Source: a virus. From it: a stretch of 24,206 nucleotides of DNA. Within the stretch, counting starts at the first letter, position 1. Each line of letters begins with the position of its first letter. The notes beneath the pieces are model-generated. The model was not told where the DNA came from and ran no database searches. It worked only from the letters and a program-made list of their open reading frames with translations. This document shows positions 7,119 through 13,308 of the stretch, piece by piece. Made by a program: the position numbers and the translations under genes. The DNA lies in the IMG/VR virus record IMGVR_UViG_3300045417_000092, positions 1 through 24,206 of that record; one strand, 5' to 3'.

Positions 7119-7380
7119 CCTTCAGTGGGACGGGGCGTCGGGCACCGCGCTCGACGTCCCCGCCGTCCCTGGTGTTTACGCGATATGGCGCGGGAAGAAG
7201 TGCCTCTATGTCGGCATGTCCACCCGCAGCATCCGAGCGCGGTGCATCACGCACATGGAGCAACTGTCCCACCACGCGCCCTCCCGGGTGACGTGGAGGG
7301 CGTGCCCTCGGCCCGCTCTGGAGGAGTGCCTCTACATCTACGTTCTCGACCCAACCCTCAACGCGACAGCGAAGGAGTAG
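6997..7380 (+). CDS. GIY-YIG nuclease-like protein; true start unresolved
   Basis: After the polymerase stop, the +1 frame encodes a compact GIY-YIG domain: PGVYAIWRGKKCLYVGMS, RSIRARCITHMEQL, and ALEECLYIYVLDPTLN with a candidate catalytic Glu. Such domains nick or cut DNA in homing enzymes and repair nucleases; many small phage versions are uncharacterised. The domain begins at about 7160, and no ATG, GTG, TTG or CTG lies in frame between 7000 and there. The only nearby in-frame start is ATG 6997, inside the polymerase gene, used here by default. A frameshift from ATG 7100 or from the polymerase is equally possible (see findings). The last codons hold the AAGGAG of the next gene. Confidence 0.72.
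   Translation: MPSSSGSSRPTACGSRAKRSTSGAPSPGTTSSVRHGPTRTSLQWDGASGTALDVPAVPGVYAIWRGKKCLYVGMSTRSIRARCITHMEQLSHHAPSRVTWRACPRPALEECLYIYVLDPTLNATAKE
7357..7378 (+). repeat. direct repeat copy 1 (end of GIY-YIG gene plus ribosome site)
   Basis: This 22-base segment, which contains AGCGAAGGAGT, recurs at 7662-7683 with two mismatches. In this copy it encodes the end of the GIY-YIG protein (PTLNATAKE) and holds the ribosome site for the MazG-like gene. Confidence 0.7.
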
Positions 7381-7383
7381 CCG

Positions 7384-7638
7384 ATGAAGACCACGAGCGA
7401 GATCATCAACATGGTGGCCAGTGAGGTTGCCTTGGCGCGCAGCAAGTGGCCGCCCATGAACAGCGCGCACGAGGCGTTTGCTGTGCTTCTCGAAGAAGTG
7501 GACGAACTCAAAGCCCACGTCTGGACGAACCAACAGCGGAGAGACCTCGCCGCAATGCGTAAGGAAGCGATGCAGGTCGCCGCGATGGCCGTGAGATTCG
7601 CCGCTGAAGTGTGCGATGAGGAGCGCGGACGTAAGTGA
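7384..7638 (+). CDS. MazG-like nucleotide pyrophosphohydrolase-type protein
   Basis: This is an 84-residue all-helical protein. HEAFAVLLEEVDELKAHVW (about residues 29-47, with the Glu37-Glu38-x-x-Glu41 acidic cluster) followed by RKEAMQVAAMAVRFAAEV (about 59-76) fits the MazG-like four-helix NTP pyrophosphohydrolase pattern seen in many phages. If active it would hydrolyse (d)NTPs to monophosphates in nucleotide-pool control. The second metal-binding motif is poorly defined, so activity is unproven. AAGGAG at 7372-7377 precedes the ATG. It lies between the GIY-YIG gene and an echo of that gene's end, so it may have been acquired there. Confidence 0.65.
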   Translation: MKTTSEIINMVASEVALARSKWPPMNSAHEAFAVLLEEVDELKAHVWTNQQRRDLAAMRKEAMQVAAMAVRFAAEVCDEERGRK

Positions 7639-7661
7639 GGGTTGCGCTGTTCGCCCCCAGC

Positions 7662-7683
7662 CTCAACGCAATAGCGAAGGAGT
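7662..7683 (+). repeat. direct repeat copy 2 in the gap before the next gene
   Basis: This is the second copy of the 22-base repeat at 7357-7378. The surrounding gap (7639-7687) reads in frame as ALFAPSLNAIAKE followed by TGA, resembling the C-terminus VLDPTLNATAKE of the GIY-YIG protein. It supplies the AAGGAG of the gene starting at 7688. It looks like the remnant of a duplicated gene end. Confidence 0.7.
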
Positions 7684-7687
7684 GAGC

Positions 7688-7894
7688 ATGGCCCGCTTCG
7701 TCATCCGCAATCAGCGCGGCGAGTATCTCCGCACGAAGAAAGCCTACAAGCGCCCCCTCTGGGGTTCGCTGGAGGACGCCCGAATCTTCACCACCAAGGC
7801 CATCGCGTCGAGCATGGGTCGCTCGTTCGGCGGGCGACTTGAGGTGGTCAAGGTGACCGAGGTGCGCCTCGTGCCGGTGGAGCCCGAAGCGTGA
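7688..7894 (+). CDS. 68-residue basic hypothetical protein
   Basis: The ATG at 7688 follows AAGGAG (7677-7682) at normal spacing. Upstream in-frame codons overlap the MazG-like gene and are less likely. The product begins MARFVIRNQRGEYLRTKKA, contains GSLEDARIFTTKAIASSM, and ends in a beta strand (GRLEVVKVTEVRLVPVEPEA). This strand-helix-strand pattern, with an F-V-I-R-N start, is seen in small phage proteins of unknown role. Its stop overlaps the next GTG (GTGA). Confidence 0.75.
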   Translation: MARFVIRNQRGEYLRTKKAYKRPLWGSLEDARIFTTKAIASSMGRSFGGRLEVVKVTEVRLVPVEPEA

Positions 7895-8190
7895 ACAGCC
7901 GCACCCTCTCGCTCCTGGCTGCGCTTCTCCTCACCACGCCGGTCCTCCCCACCCACGCCCGCCCATCCCCCACGCCAGCCCCGGTGGTGCGCACCGTCTC
8001 GCCTGCTCCGTCCCCCTCTCCTGCGAGCGCCATCGCTGTCGGGGCGGCGGTCGGGACGGCTGTGGCCATCGCCGCCTCCTCTGGCGAAGACGAGCAGGAG
8101 AACGCAGCCACCTTTGTGGTGACCCTGCTGTTGTCCGCCCTCGGTATACTTGTGGGCGCGTTGTGGCTCCATGACCACCCTCCTCGTTGA
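7891..8190 (+). CDS. small secreted or membrane protein with signal-like N-terminus
   Basis: The protein has 99 residues with a GTG start in a GTGA overlap. The N-terminus is signal-like: NSR followed by a hydrophobic stretch (LSLLAALLLTTPVLPTHA). A Pro/Ser/Thr-rich segment follows, then a small-residue hydrophobic stretch (SAIAVGAAVGTAVAIAASS), an acidic turn (GEDEQEN) and a clear transmembrane helix (FVVTLLLSALGILVGALWL). There is no lipobox Cys. Two or three membrane segments in under 100 residues would fit a holin-like or inner-membrane protein, but nothing identifies it as one. The end overlaps the exonuclease start by 20 bases. Confidence 0.7.
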   Translation: MNSRTLSLLAALLLTTPVLPTHARPSPTPAPVVRTVSPAPSPSPASAIAVGAAVGTAVAIAASSGEDEQENAATFVVTLLLSALGILVGALWLHDHPPR

Positions 8191-8944
8191 CGCTGACATT
8201 CTCGTCTACCGCTGCGCAGCGGCAGGCGAGACGAAGGTGGACTGGGGCGATGGCGGGGAGGTGTGCCGGGATGCTGGCGACATCGCTGAAGCCTACGGCG
8301 CCCTCAAGCACCACGTAGGACGCCTTCAGGACGCCGCTGGGGCCTCCCGGGCGATCCTATGCGTCTCTGGTGCGGGCAACTGGCGGACGGCTCTGTGGCC
8401 TGCCTACAAGGCCCACCGCAAGCCCGCCAACCGGCCCATCCACATCGACGCTCTGCGCGCCATGATCGTCGCGGATGGCGGCTACCAGCGCCCGCTGCTG
8501 GAGGCTGACGACATCCTCGGCATCCTGGCGACTCACCCGAAGATCATCCCTGGTCGGAAGATCATCTGGAGTGTCGATAAGGACTTGAGGCAGATCCCCG
8601 GATTGCATCTGGAGGAGCCCGACAAGGTGGTCGAGGTCGCCGAGCGCGACGCCGACTACTGGCACCTGACGCAGACGCTCACGGGCGACTCCACGGACGG
8701 CTACCCCGGGTTGCCTGGGGTTGGCCCGAAGAAGGCCGAGGGCCTCCTGTTCGGCGCCTCCCCGCCCTTCGGCACTTGGCCGGAAGCCTGGGGCAACATC
8801 GTCGCCGCTTTCGAGGCCAAGGGGCTCACCGAGGCGGACGCCCTGGTGCAGGCCCGCGTGGCCCGCATCCTCCGACACACGGACTACTGCTTTAACGCGA
8901 AGGAGCCGATCCTATGGACACCACCACGTCATCCCCCACGCTGA
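8171..8944 (+). CDS. T7 gp6-like 5'-3' exonuclease (FEN/PIN family)
   Basis: This is a predicted structure-specific 5'-3' exonuclease, which in T7 removes RNA primers and degrades host DNA. It has 257 residues. Acidic metal-binding motifs appear in family order: LLVDADILVYR near residues 4-14, LEADDILGIL, WSVDKDLRQIPG, and GDSTDGYPGLPGVGPKKAEGLL, which is also the helix-hairpin/H3TH DNA-binding motif. The start ATG at 8171 gives the canonical MTTLLVDAD N-terminus; the ribosome site is weak and coupling to the upstream membrane-protein gene is likely. The C-terminal 31 bases overlap the DUF3310 gene. Confidence 0.93.
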   Translation: MTTLLVDADILVYRCAAAGETKVDWGDGGEVCRDAGDIAEAYGALKHHVGRLQDAAGASRAILCVSGAGNWRTALWPAYKAHRKPANRPIHIDALRAMIVADGGYQRPLLEADDILGILATHPKIIPGRKIIWSVDKDLRQIPGLHLEEPDKVVEVAERDADYWHLTQTLTGDSTDGYPGLPGVGPKKAEGLLFGASPPFGTWPEAWGNIVAAFEAKGLTEADALVQARVARILRHTDYCFNAKEPILWTPPRHPPR

Positions 8945-9162
8945 CGCCCCCCGACAACGTGGCGAGCCCCGCGCATTACGCCCGGTGGCCTATCGAGCCC
9001 ATCCGCTTCATCATGACCAACAAGCTGCCTTACGCGGTCGGCAACGTCATCAAGTATGTGATGCGTTACGACGCGAAGAACGGCCTGGAGGACTTGCGGA
9101 AGGCCCGCCAGTATATCGACTTCTTGATCGAGGAGATCGAGAAGACGCCGAAGAAGCTGTAA
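8914..9162 (+). CDS. DUF3310 family protein
   Basis: The protein has 82 residues. SPAHYARWPIEPIRFI, then YAVGNVIKYVMRYDAKNG and LEDLRKARQYIDFLIEEIE, match the phage DUF3310 pattern (sometimes labelled nucleotide kinase-like, without solid evidence). The biochemical role is unknown. The ATG at 8914 has a strong AAGGAG at 8900-8905 and overlaps the exonuclease end. It is the last gene before the terminator at 9171. Confidence 0.88.
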   Translation: MDTTTSSPTLTPPDNVASPAHYARWPIEPIRFIMTNKLPYAVGNVIKYVMRYDAKNGLEDLRKARQYIDFLIEEIEKTPKKL

Positions 9163-9170
9163 GCCGTTGA

Positions 9171-9205
9171 CCCCCCTGGCAAAATCCACCACCAGGGGGG
9201 TTTTT
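9171..9205 (+). terminator. intrinsic terminator ending the replication block
   Basis: CCCCCCTGG (9171-9179) pairs perfectly over 9 bp with CCAGGGGGG (9192-9200) across a 12-base loop, followed by five T residues (9201-9205). It stands 8 bases after the DUF3310 stop and separates DNA-metabolism genes from virion genes. Confidence 0.93.
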
Positions 9206-9243
9206 CCCCACGCTTCCCTCAGAAGCGCCGCAAAGGTGCTGCC

Positions 9244-9258
9244 TTAGAGGCCCTCTAA
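9244..9258. promoter_or_regulatory. perfect 15-base palindrome before the first late gene (possible operator)
   Basis: TTAGAGG and CCTCTAA flank a single central C, ending two bases before the ATG at 9261. It overlaps the GAGG ribosome site of that gene. A one-base loop makes an RNA hairpin poor, so a DNA-binding site (repressor or promoter element for the late block) is more plausible. The surrounding gap, 9206-9260, holds no gene. Confidence 0.35.
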
Positions 9259-9260
9259 CG

Positions 9261-9455
9261 ATGCAGACTCCCGGATTTACTCGGCTACCCGGCGACGTAG
9301 ATGATCTCATTCATCTCCTTGATGAAGCCTTCCCCGAGCGGTGCCCGGCCCCTTCCGACACCGACCGAGCCATCTGGATCGCTGTCGGAGCCCGGCAGGT
9401 TGTTCGCCTGCTGCTCTCCCTCCAGCACGAACGAGACGAGGAAAACTCCAGATGA
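9261..9455 (+). CDS. 64-residue conserved-type phage protein, unknown function
   Basis: The ATG at 9261 is the first start after the terminator. The product contains RLPGDVDDLIHLLDEAFPER, a Pro turn, and a hydrophobic helix (AIWIAVGARQVVRLLLSLQHER). The pattern resembles short proteins encoded just before the portal gene in other podoviruses; this is recollection, not a search. Its stop overlaps the ATG of the next gene (ATGA). Confidence 0.75.
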   Translation: MQTPGFTRLPGDVDDLIHLLDEAFPERCPAPSDTDRAIWIAVGARQVVRLLLSLQHERDEENSR

Positions 9456-9670
9456 GCATGGGCGCGAAGCCATCGACCCCCGCCCCCCCGCCACCGGCCC
9501 CGCCTCCCCCCGCGCCTGCGCCTGACGCGCCCGTCGTGGGGGACCGCATGAACGGGAAGCGTGGAACCGATGCCAAGCGCAGGGGAACCAGCGCACTTCG
9601 TTCTGACCTGATGATCGTCCCTGGCGCAGCCGGCCTGGGCGGCGCGTCCCTGAACACCGGAGCCCCCTGA
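9452..9670 (+). CDS. 72-residue proline-rich protein with LRSDL C-terminal motif
   Basis: It starts at the ATGA overlap. The N-terminal third is almost entirely Pro and Ala (residues about 8-30), probably an extended linker. The C-terminal part is basic then conserved-looking: KRRGTSALRSDLMIVPGAAG. The next gene's product ends with a related segment (PRASVLRSDLLISAPSGL), suggesting that both dock on the same head component. No catalytic motif is seen. The function is unknown; its position just before the portal suggests a virion or assembly role. Confidence 0.75.
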   Translation: MSMGAKPSTPAPPPPAPPPPAPAPDAPVVGDRMNGKRGTDAKRRGTSALRSDLMIVPGAAGLGGASLNTGAP

Positions 9671-10287
9671 TGGCCACCCCCAAGAGCGTGACCCCCAAGG
9701 TCGCCAGCGTCCTCGACCGTCTGTCGGGCGCGGAGATCAAGCAACTCGCCGGGTTGTTCGCCAAGATGGGCGAGAACGGCGATACGATCCTGGCACACAT
9801 CACCCCCGAAGAAGCCGCCATGCTGAAGCAGGCGGGCGGCTCTGGGACGCCCAACCCGAAGACCGGCCTGCCGCAGTTCTATGACGCGGACGACAACGGC
9901 AATGCGGCAGACCCCGGCAACCCGACTGGCGGCGATACTGGCGGTTCGGGAGGGGGCAGCACAGGCGGCCCTGCGGAGCCGGCCCCGACCGACCCCCTGT
10001 CGATCCCCGAGGCCCCGGCCGAGCCCGCTCCTCCTGCCGACCCGCCGTCGCGTGATGTGGTTGACGGGGGCTCCACCGTCGCCGACCCCGCCCCTGTGAC
10101 GGCGCCTGCGGCGGCCCCGGTGGCCACCTCCGCTGCCGAGGCCAAGACCCCCAGCGCGGCGGTGCCTGGCTCCCCGGGCGTTGCGGAGAGAACGTCTCGC
10201 CGCGCCTCCGCGCGCAACCCTCGCGCCAGTGTCCTGCGGTCTGACCTCCTGATCTCGGCCCCCTCTGGCCTGACGATTCCCCGGTAA
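9670..10287 (+). CDS. putative head-associated protein with disordered Pro/Ala/Gly region
   Basis: The protein has 205 residues, starting in a one-base overlap with the previous stop. The N-terminal region contains DTILAHITPEEAAMLKQAGG and GSGTPNPKTGLPQFYDADD, a motif pair found in phage structural-region proteins. Residues about 75-165 are a low-complexity Gly, Pro and Ala linker. The C-terminus, PRASVLRSDLLISAPSGL, repeats the motif of the upstream small protein. It lies three bases from the portal gene. The exact role is unknown. Confidence 0.85.
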   Translation: MATPKSVTPKVASVLDRLSGAEIKQLAGLFAKMGENGDTILAHITPEEAAMLKQAGGSGTPNPKTGLPQFYDADDNGNAADPGNPTGGDTGGSGGGSTGGPAEPAPTDPLSIPEAPAEPAPPADPPSRDVVDGGSTVADPAPVTAPAAAPVATSAAEAKTPSAAVPGSPGVAERTSRRASARNPRASVLRSDLLISAPSGLTIPR

Positions 10288-10290
10288 GCC

Positions 10291-11883
10291 ATGCCCAGCG
10301 ACACACCGGAAAAGTCCGCCCAGGCCCGCTACTCCTCTCTGGAGGCGGGCCGAAGCGCCGTCCTGTCCCGCGCCCGCGAGTGCGCCAAGCTGACGATCCC
10401 CACGCTGCTGCCACCGGAGGGGTCGAACGAGTTCTCCTCGCTGCCGACCCCCTTCCAGGCAGTCGGCGCCCGGGGCGTGAACAACCTCTCCAACAAGCTG
10501 CTGCTCGCCCTGTTCCCCACCCACACGCCTTTCGTGCGTCTGGTGGTGGACGACGAGACCGCCCGGGAACTGGACGCCTCCGGTGAGCGCACGAAGGGCG
10601 AGGTCGAGGACGTGTTCGCCAGCCTGGAGCGCATCCTGATGACCGAGGTGGAGACGACGTATATGCGCGTCCCCGCCTTCGAGGTTCTCAAGCACCTCGT
10701 CGTCACTGGCAACGCCCTGGCCTTCTTCCCGCCCGAAGGCGGTCTCCGCGTGTTCACCTTGGACCGATACGTTGTCGTCCGCGACCCCATGGGGACACCC
10801 ATCGAGATCATCGTGAAGGAGACGGTGGCCCCTGCGTCCCTCCCCCCCGATCTGATCGAGCTTGCGGGTGCAGGCCATGATGGGGACCAGCAGAGGGCGC
10901 ACCCCGAGCGCAGCATCGACATCTTCACGCACCTGCGCCGCGACGCGAGGAAGCAGAAGTGGGTGGTCTGCCAGGAGCTAAAGGGCAAGACCATCCCCGG
11001 CTCCAAGGGTTCCTATGCCTTCGATGCCTGCCCCTGGCTGCCCCTTCGCATGATCCGCGTCGATGGCGAGAGCTATGGGCGTGGCATCGTGGAGGAATAC
11101 CTGGGCGACCTGTCCTCCCTGGAGGGTCTCACCCAGGCCCTCGTGGAGGGTGCGGCGGCTGCGGCCAAGGTGGTGTTCCTCACGAAGCCCAACGGCACGA
11201 CGCGAGCAAAGAACCTCGCGAAGGCCGCCAACGGCGCCATCATCGAAGGCGACGCGAACGACGTGTCTGTCCTGGCGCTGGAGAAGTATAACGACTTCCG
11301 CGTGGCGTTGGAGACGGCGCAGCGTATCGAGAAGCGCCTGGAATACGCCTTCCTTATCACCGCCTCGATCCAGCGAGACGCCGAGCGTGTCACCGCCGAG
11401 GAAGTGCGGCGGATGGCGCAGGATTTGGAGACGGCGCTGGGGGGTGTCTACGCCCTCCTGACTCAGGAGTTCCAGCTTCCCCTTGTGGCGCTGCTGATGA
11501 AGCGCCTCCAGAAGCAAGGGCGATTCCCCGCGCTCCCGTCGAAGCGCGTCCGTCCGACCATTGTGGGGGGGATGGAGGCGCTCGGGCGGGGCAATGACCT
11601 CGCGAACCTGACCGGCCTCTTGAACGACCTTGCGCCGTTCATGCAGCTACTCCAGGGGCGCATCAACCCCGACGAGGTGGTGAAGCGGTTCGCCGCTGCG
11701 CGCGGAGTCCCGATCAAAGGACTCCTGATGCCGCCGCCTTCCCCCGACCAGCAGAACCAGGCCAAGCTGGACGGTATCCTATCCGAGGCCGCCCCCGGTG
11801 TCCTGAACACGCTCGCGAAGGGTGTGATGCAGGCGCCCCCAACCGAGGCACCCAATGGCCCGATCCCGCAAGCCGGCCTCTGA
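10291..11883 (+). CDS. T7 gp8-like head-tail connector (portal) protein
   Basis: It forms the dodecameric portal at the capsid vertex, through which DNA is packaged and to which the tail binds. The 530-residue length is close to T7 gp8 (536). Recognisable family segments are the N-terminal ARYSSLEAGRSAVLSRAREC, then NNLSNKLLLALFPTHTPFVRL, the KHLVVTGNALAFFP region, GESYGRGIVEEYLGDLSSLE, and the long clip/stem part including RDAERVTAEEVRRMAQDLE. The C-terminus is Pro- and Gln-rich. The ATG at 10291 begins three bases after the previous stop; the ribosome site is weak (GGTAAG), as in other coupled genes here. Confidence 0.96.
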   Translation: MPSDTPEKSAQARYSSLEAGRSAVLSRARECAKLTIPTLLPPEGSNEFSSLPTPFQAVGARGVNNLSNKLLLALFPTHTPFVRLVVDDETARELDASGERTKGEVEDVFASLERILMTEVETTYMRVPAFEVLKHLVVTGNALAFFPPEGGLRVFTLDRYVVVRDPMGTPIEIIVKETVAPASLPPDLIELAGAGHDGDQQRAHPERSIDIFTHLRRDARKQKWVVCQELKGKTIPGSKGSYAFDACPWLPLRMIRVDGESYGRGIVEEYLGDLSSLEGLTQALVEGAAAAAKVVFLTKPNGTTRAKNLAKAANGAIIEGDANDVSVLALEKYNDFRVALETAQRIEKRLEYAFLITASIQRDAERVTAEEVRRMAQDLETALGGVYALLTQEFQLPLVALLMKRLQKQGRFPALPSKRVRPTIVGGMEALGRGNDLANLTGLLNDLAPFMQLLQGRINPDEVVKRFAAARGVPIKGLLMPPPSPDQQNQAKLDGILSEAAPGVLNTLAKGVMQAPPTEAPNGPIPQAGL

Positions 11884-11902
11884 GGCCCCCATGGAGAAAC
11901 GC

Positions 11903-12073
11903 ATGAGCGACGCCCCCGATACCACCTCCAAGGAGGAGGGCGCCCCGAAGACCATCGAGCCCCGCCAGGCGGACGAGGGCATGGCGGAGCGGCGACGCCA
12001 CGGGCGCGACTACCGTGAGAACGCCCAGCAGGTCTTGGACCTCCCCGGCGGCGGTGTGAGGTTCGACTTCTGA
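11903..12073 (+). CDS. 56-residue charged protein between portal and scaffold
   Basis: The start is chosen at ATG 11903 because GGAG (11893-11896) lies six bases upstream; ATG 11891 and ATG 11855 are in-frame alternatives, the latter inside the portal gene. The product is highly charged (DTTSKEEGAPKTIEPRQADE, then MAERRRHGRDYRENAQQVLD) and ends GGGVRFDF. No family is recognised. Its stop overlaps the scaffold ATG, so it is translated with it and may have an assembly role. Confidence 0.75.
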   Translation: MSDAPDTTSKEEGAPKTIEPRQADEGMAERRRHGRDYRENAQQVLDLPGGGVRFDF

Positions 12074-12855
12074 TGTCGGAGAGCATGGAGTCGCCGGCCA
12101 ACGGCGAGGTGCTGCTCCCCGACGAGGAGGCGAGCTACATCGAGCAGATGCTCGCGAAGGCGGACGGCACGGCGCCCCCGAAGGAGGAGACTGAAAAGGC
12201 GAAGACCTTCGCCGGGAAGTTCAAGTCCGTCGAGGAACTGGAGCGTGCCTACGGCGAACTCCAAGCCAAGCTCGGCCAGCGCGCCCCGGAGGCGAAGCCT
12301 GCCGAAGCGCCAAAGGACGGCGCAGCGGCCTCGATGGCGGAAGCCAAGGCGGCCGTGCAGGAAGCCGGCCTCGACTTCTCCGCGCTGGAGCGAGAGTATC
12401 GCGAGGGGGGTGACCTGTCCGCGCAGAGTCGCGCTGCCCTCCAGGCGAAGGGCATCGGCAAGGCGATGGTGGACGCCTTCCTCGCCGGGCAGCAGGCCGC
12501 CGAGACGCTGGGGCGCCAGAAGGTCTTCGAGGCCGTAGGCGGGGAGCAGACCTACCGCGCCATGATGGCGTGGGCGGCGACGACCCTCTCGCAGGAGGAG
12601 GTGGACGCTTACAACGACGTGGCACGCGGGTCGAACTTGGCGGCGCTGCGGATGGCCGCCGCTGGTCTCTATGCGCGCTACGAGGCGTCCGAGGGGAGTG
12701 AGCCGAAGCTGGTCACCGCCAGCGGGGCGCGCCCGACCGAGGACACCTACACGTCCTGGGCGCAAGTTCGCGCGGACATGAGCGACCGGCGCTACGAGCG
12801 GGACGAAGCGTTCCGCCGAGGGGTCGAGGCGAAGCTGGGTCGCTCCCGGATCTGA
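12073..12855 (+). CDS. T7 gp9-like capsid assembly scaffolding protein
   Basis: It is predicted to direct prohead assembly and then leave the shell. The protein has 260 residues (T7 gp9: 307), very rich in Ala, Glu and Lys and mostly helical. Family features are the acidic N-terminus, AGKFKSVEELERAYGELQAK in the first quarter, the helical middle, and the C-terminal TYTSWAQVRADMSDRRYERD, FRRGVEAKLGRSRI typical of T7-type scaffolds. The ATG at 12073 overlaps the previous stop by one base. Its place between portal and major capsid genes agrees. Confidence 0.94.
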   Translation: MSESMESPANGEVLLPDEEASYIEQMLAKADGTAPPKEETEKAKTFAGKFKSVEELERAYGELQAKLGQRAPEAKPAEAPKDGAAASMAEAKAAVQEAGLDFSALEREYREGGDLSAQSRAALQAKGIGKAMVDAFLAGQQAAETLGRQKVFEAVGGEQTYRAMMAWAATTLSQEEVDAYNDVARGSNLAALRMAAAGLYARYEASEGSEPKLVTASGARPTEDTYTSWAQVRADMSDRRYERDEAFRRGVEAKLGRSRI

Positions 12856-12867
12856 CCTTCCACCGAC

Positions 12868-12880
12868 GTTCCTGAGGAAC
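12868..12880 (+). promoter_or_regulatory. short inverted repeat enclosing the ribosome site
   Basis: GTTCC (12868-12872) and GGAAC (12876-12880) pair around a TGA loop, and the GAGGA ribosome site for the gene at 12883 is part of the right arm. It could modulate initiation, but a 5-bp stem may also be chance. Confidence 0.25.
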
Positions 12881-12882
12881 CC

Positions 12883-13200
12883 ATGCCCGCCTTCATCCAG
12901 ACCGCCCCCACGCGGCGTTTTGCCGCGCCGGGGGTGACCAGCACCCGCCTCCCTGTCGCCAACCTGAACAATCACCTTGCCAGTTGCCGGGTGTTCAACG
13001 ACACGAACCAGATCATCGGCGTCGCGTTCGGGGACTCCACCGTGGTTGCCAACCTGACGGACAACACGGGGCTCACCGTCCCTGTGCCTGTGGGCGCCCT
13101 GGAGGCTCTCCGTATGCCCGCCGGGGTGACCCACGTCGCGGTCATCGCGGCGGCGGCGTCCACGGGTGATGTGTTCGTGACCCCCGGAGATGGCGACTGA
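12883..13200 (+). CDS. small beta-rich putative head (decoration-type) protein
   Basis: The protein has 105 residues. Alternating short hydrophobic strands (RVFNDTNQIIGVAFGDSTVV, GLTVPVPVGALEALRM, VTHVAVIAAAASTGDVFVTP) suggest a beta sandwich like small phage head or decoration proteins. The family is not recognised with certainty. It sits between scaffold and major capsid genes, where T7 has no gene. The frame ends with two consecutive stops (TGA TGA, 13198-13203), yet the same frame stays open for another 34 codons (see findings). Confidence 0.83.
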   Translation: MPAFIQTAPTRRFAAPGVTSTRLPVANLNNHLASCRVFNDTNQIIGVAFGDSTVVANLTDNTGLTVPVPVGALEALRMPAGVTHVAVIAAAASTGDVFVTPGDGD

Positions 13201-13308
13201 TGACCTACCGTTCGAGGCGGCGCGGCCAAGGCCGCCGTCGCTGAACAAATCCCGGCTGCGGCCAACCGGGTGAACAAGCCGCGCTTCTCTCCGAACTCCG
13301 CAGGCTAG
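13200..13308 (+). pseudogene. possible frameshifted 35-residue mini-gene
   Basis: An ATG at 13200 overlaps the previous stop in the usual ATGA way but runs only 14 codons (MTYRSRRRGQGRRR). One base further, the frame from 13204 to TAG 13306-13308 reads as ordinary protein: AAKAAVAEQIPAAANRVNKP followed by RFSPNSAG. A single +1 shift near 13216-13221 would join them into one small protein. It may be a decayed gene, a programmed shift or an assembly error. Confidence 0.35.
13222..13235 (+). repeat. GC-rich hairpin
   Basis: GCGGCC and GGCCGC flank AA, giving a perfect 6-bp stem-loop. It lies where the mini-gene frame breaks. No T-run follows, so it is not an intrinsic terminator. Confidence 0.5.

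Noticed and set aside
7125-7424. A GTG-started 99-codon frame after the polymerase
   Set aside because: It is out of frame with the well-formed GIY-YIG domain and overlaps the MazG-like gene; Arg/Pro-rich shadow.
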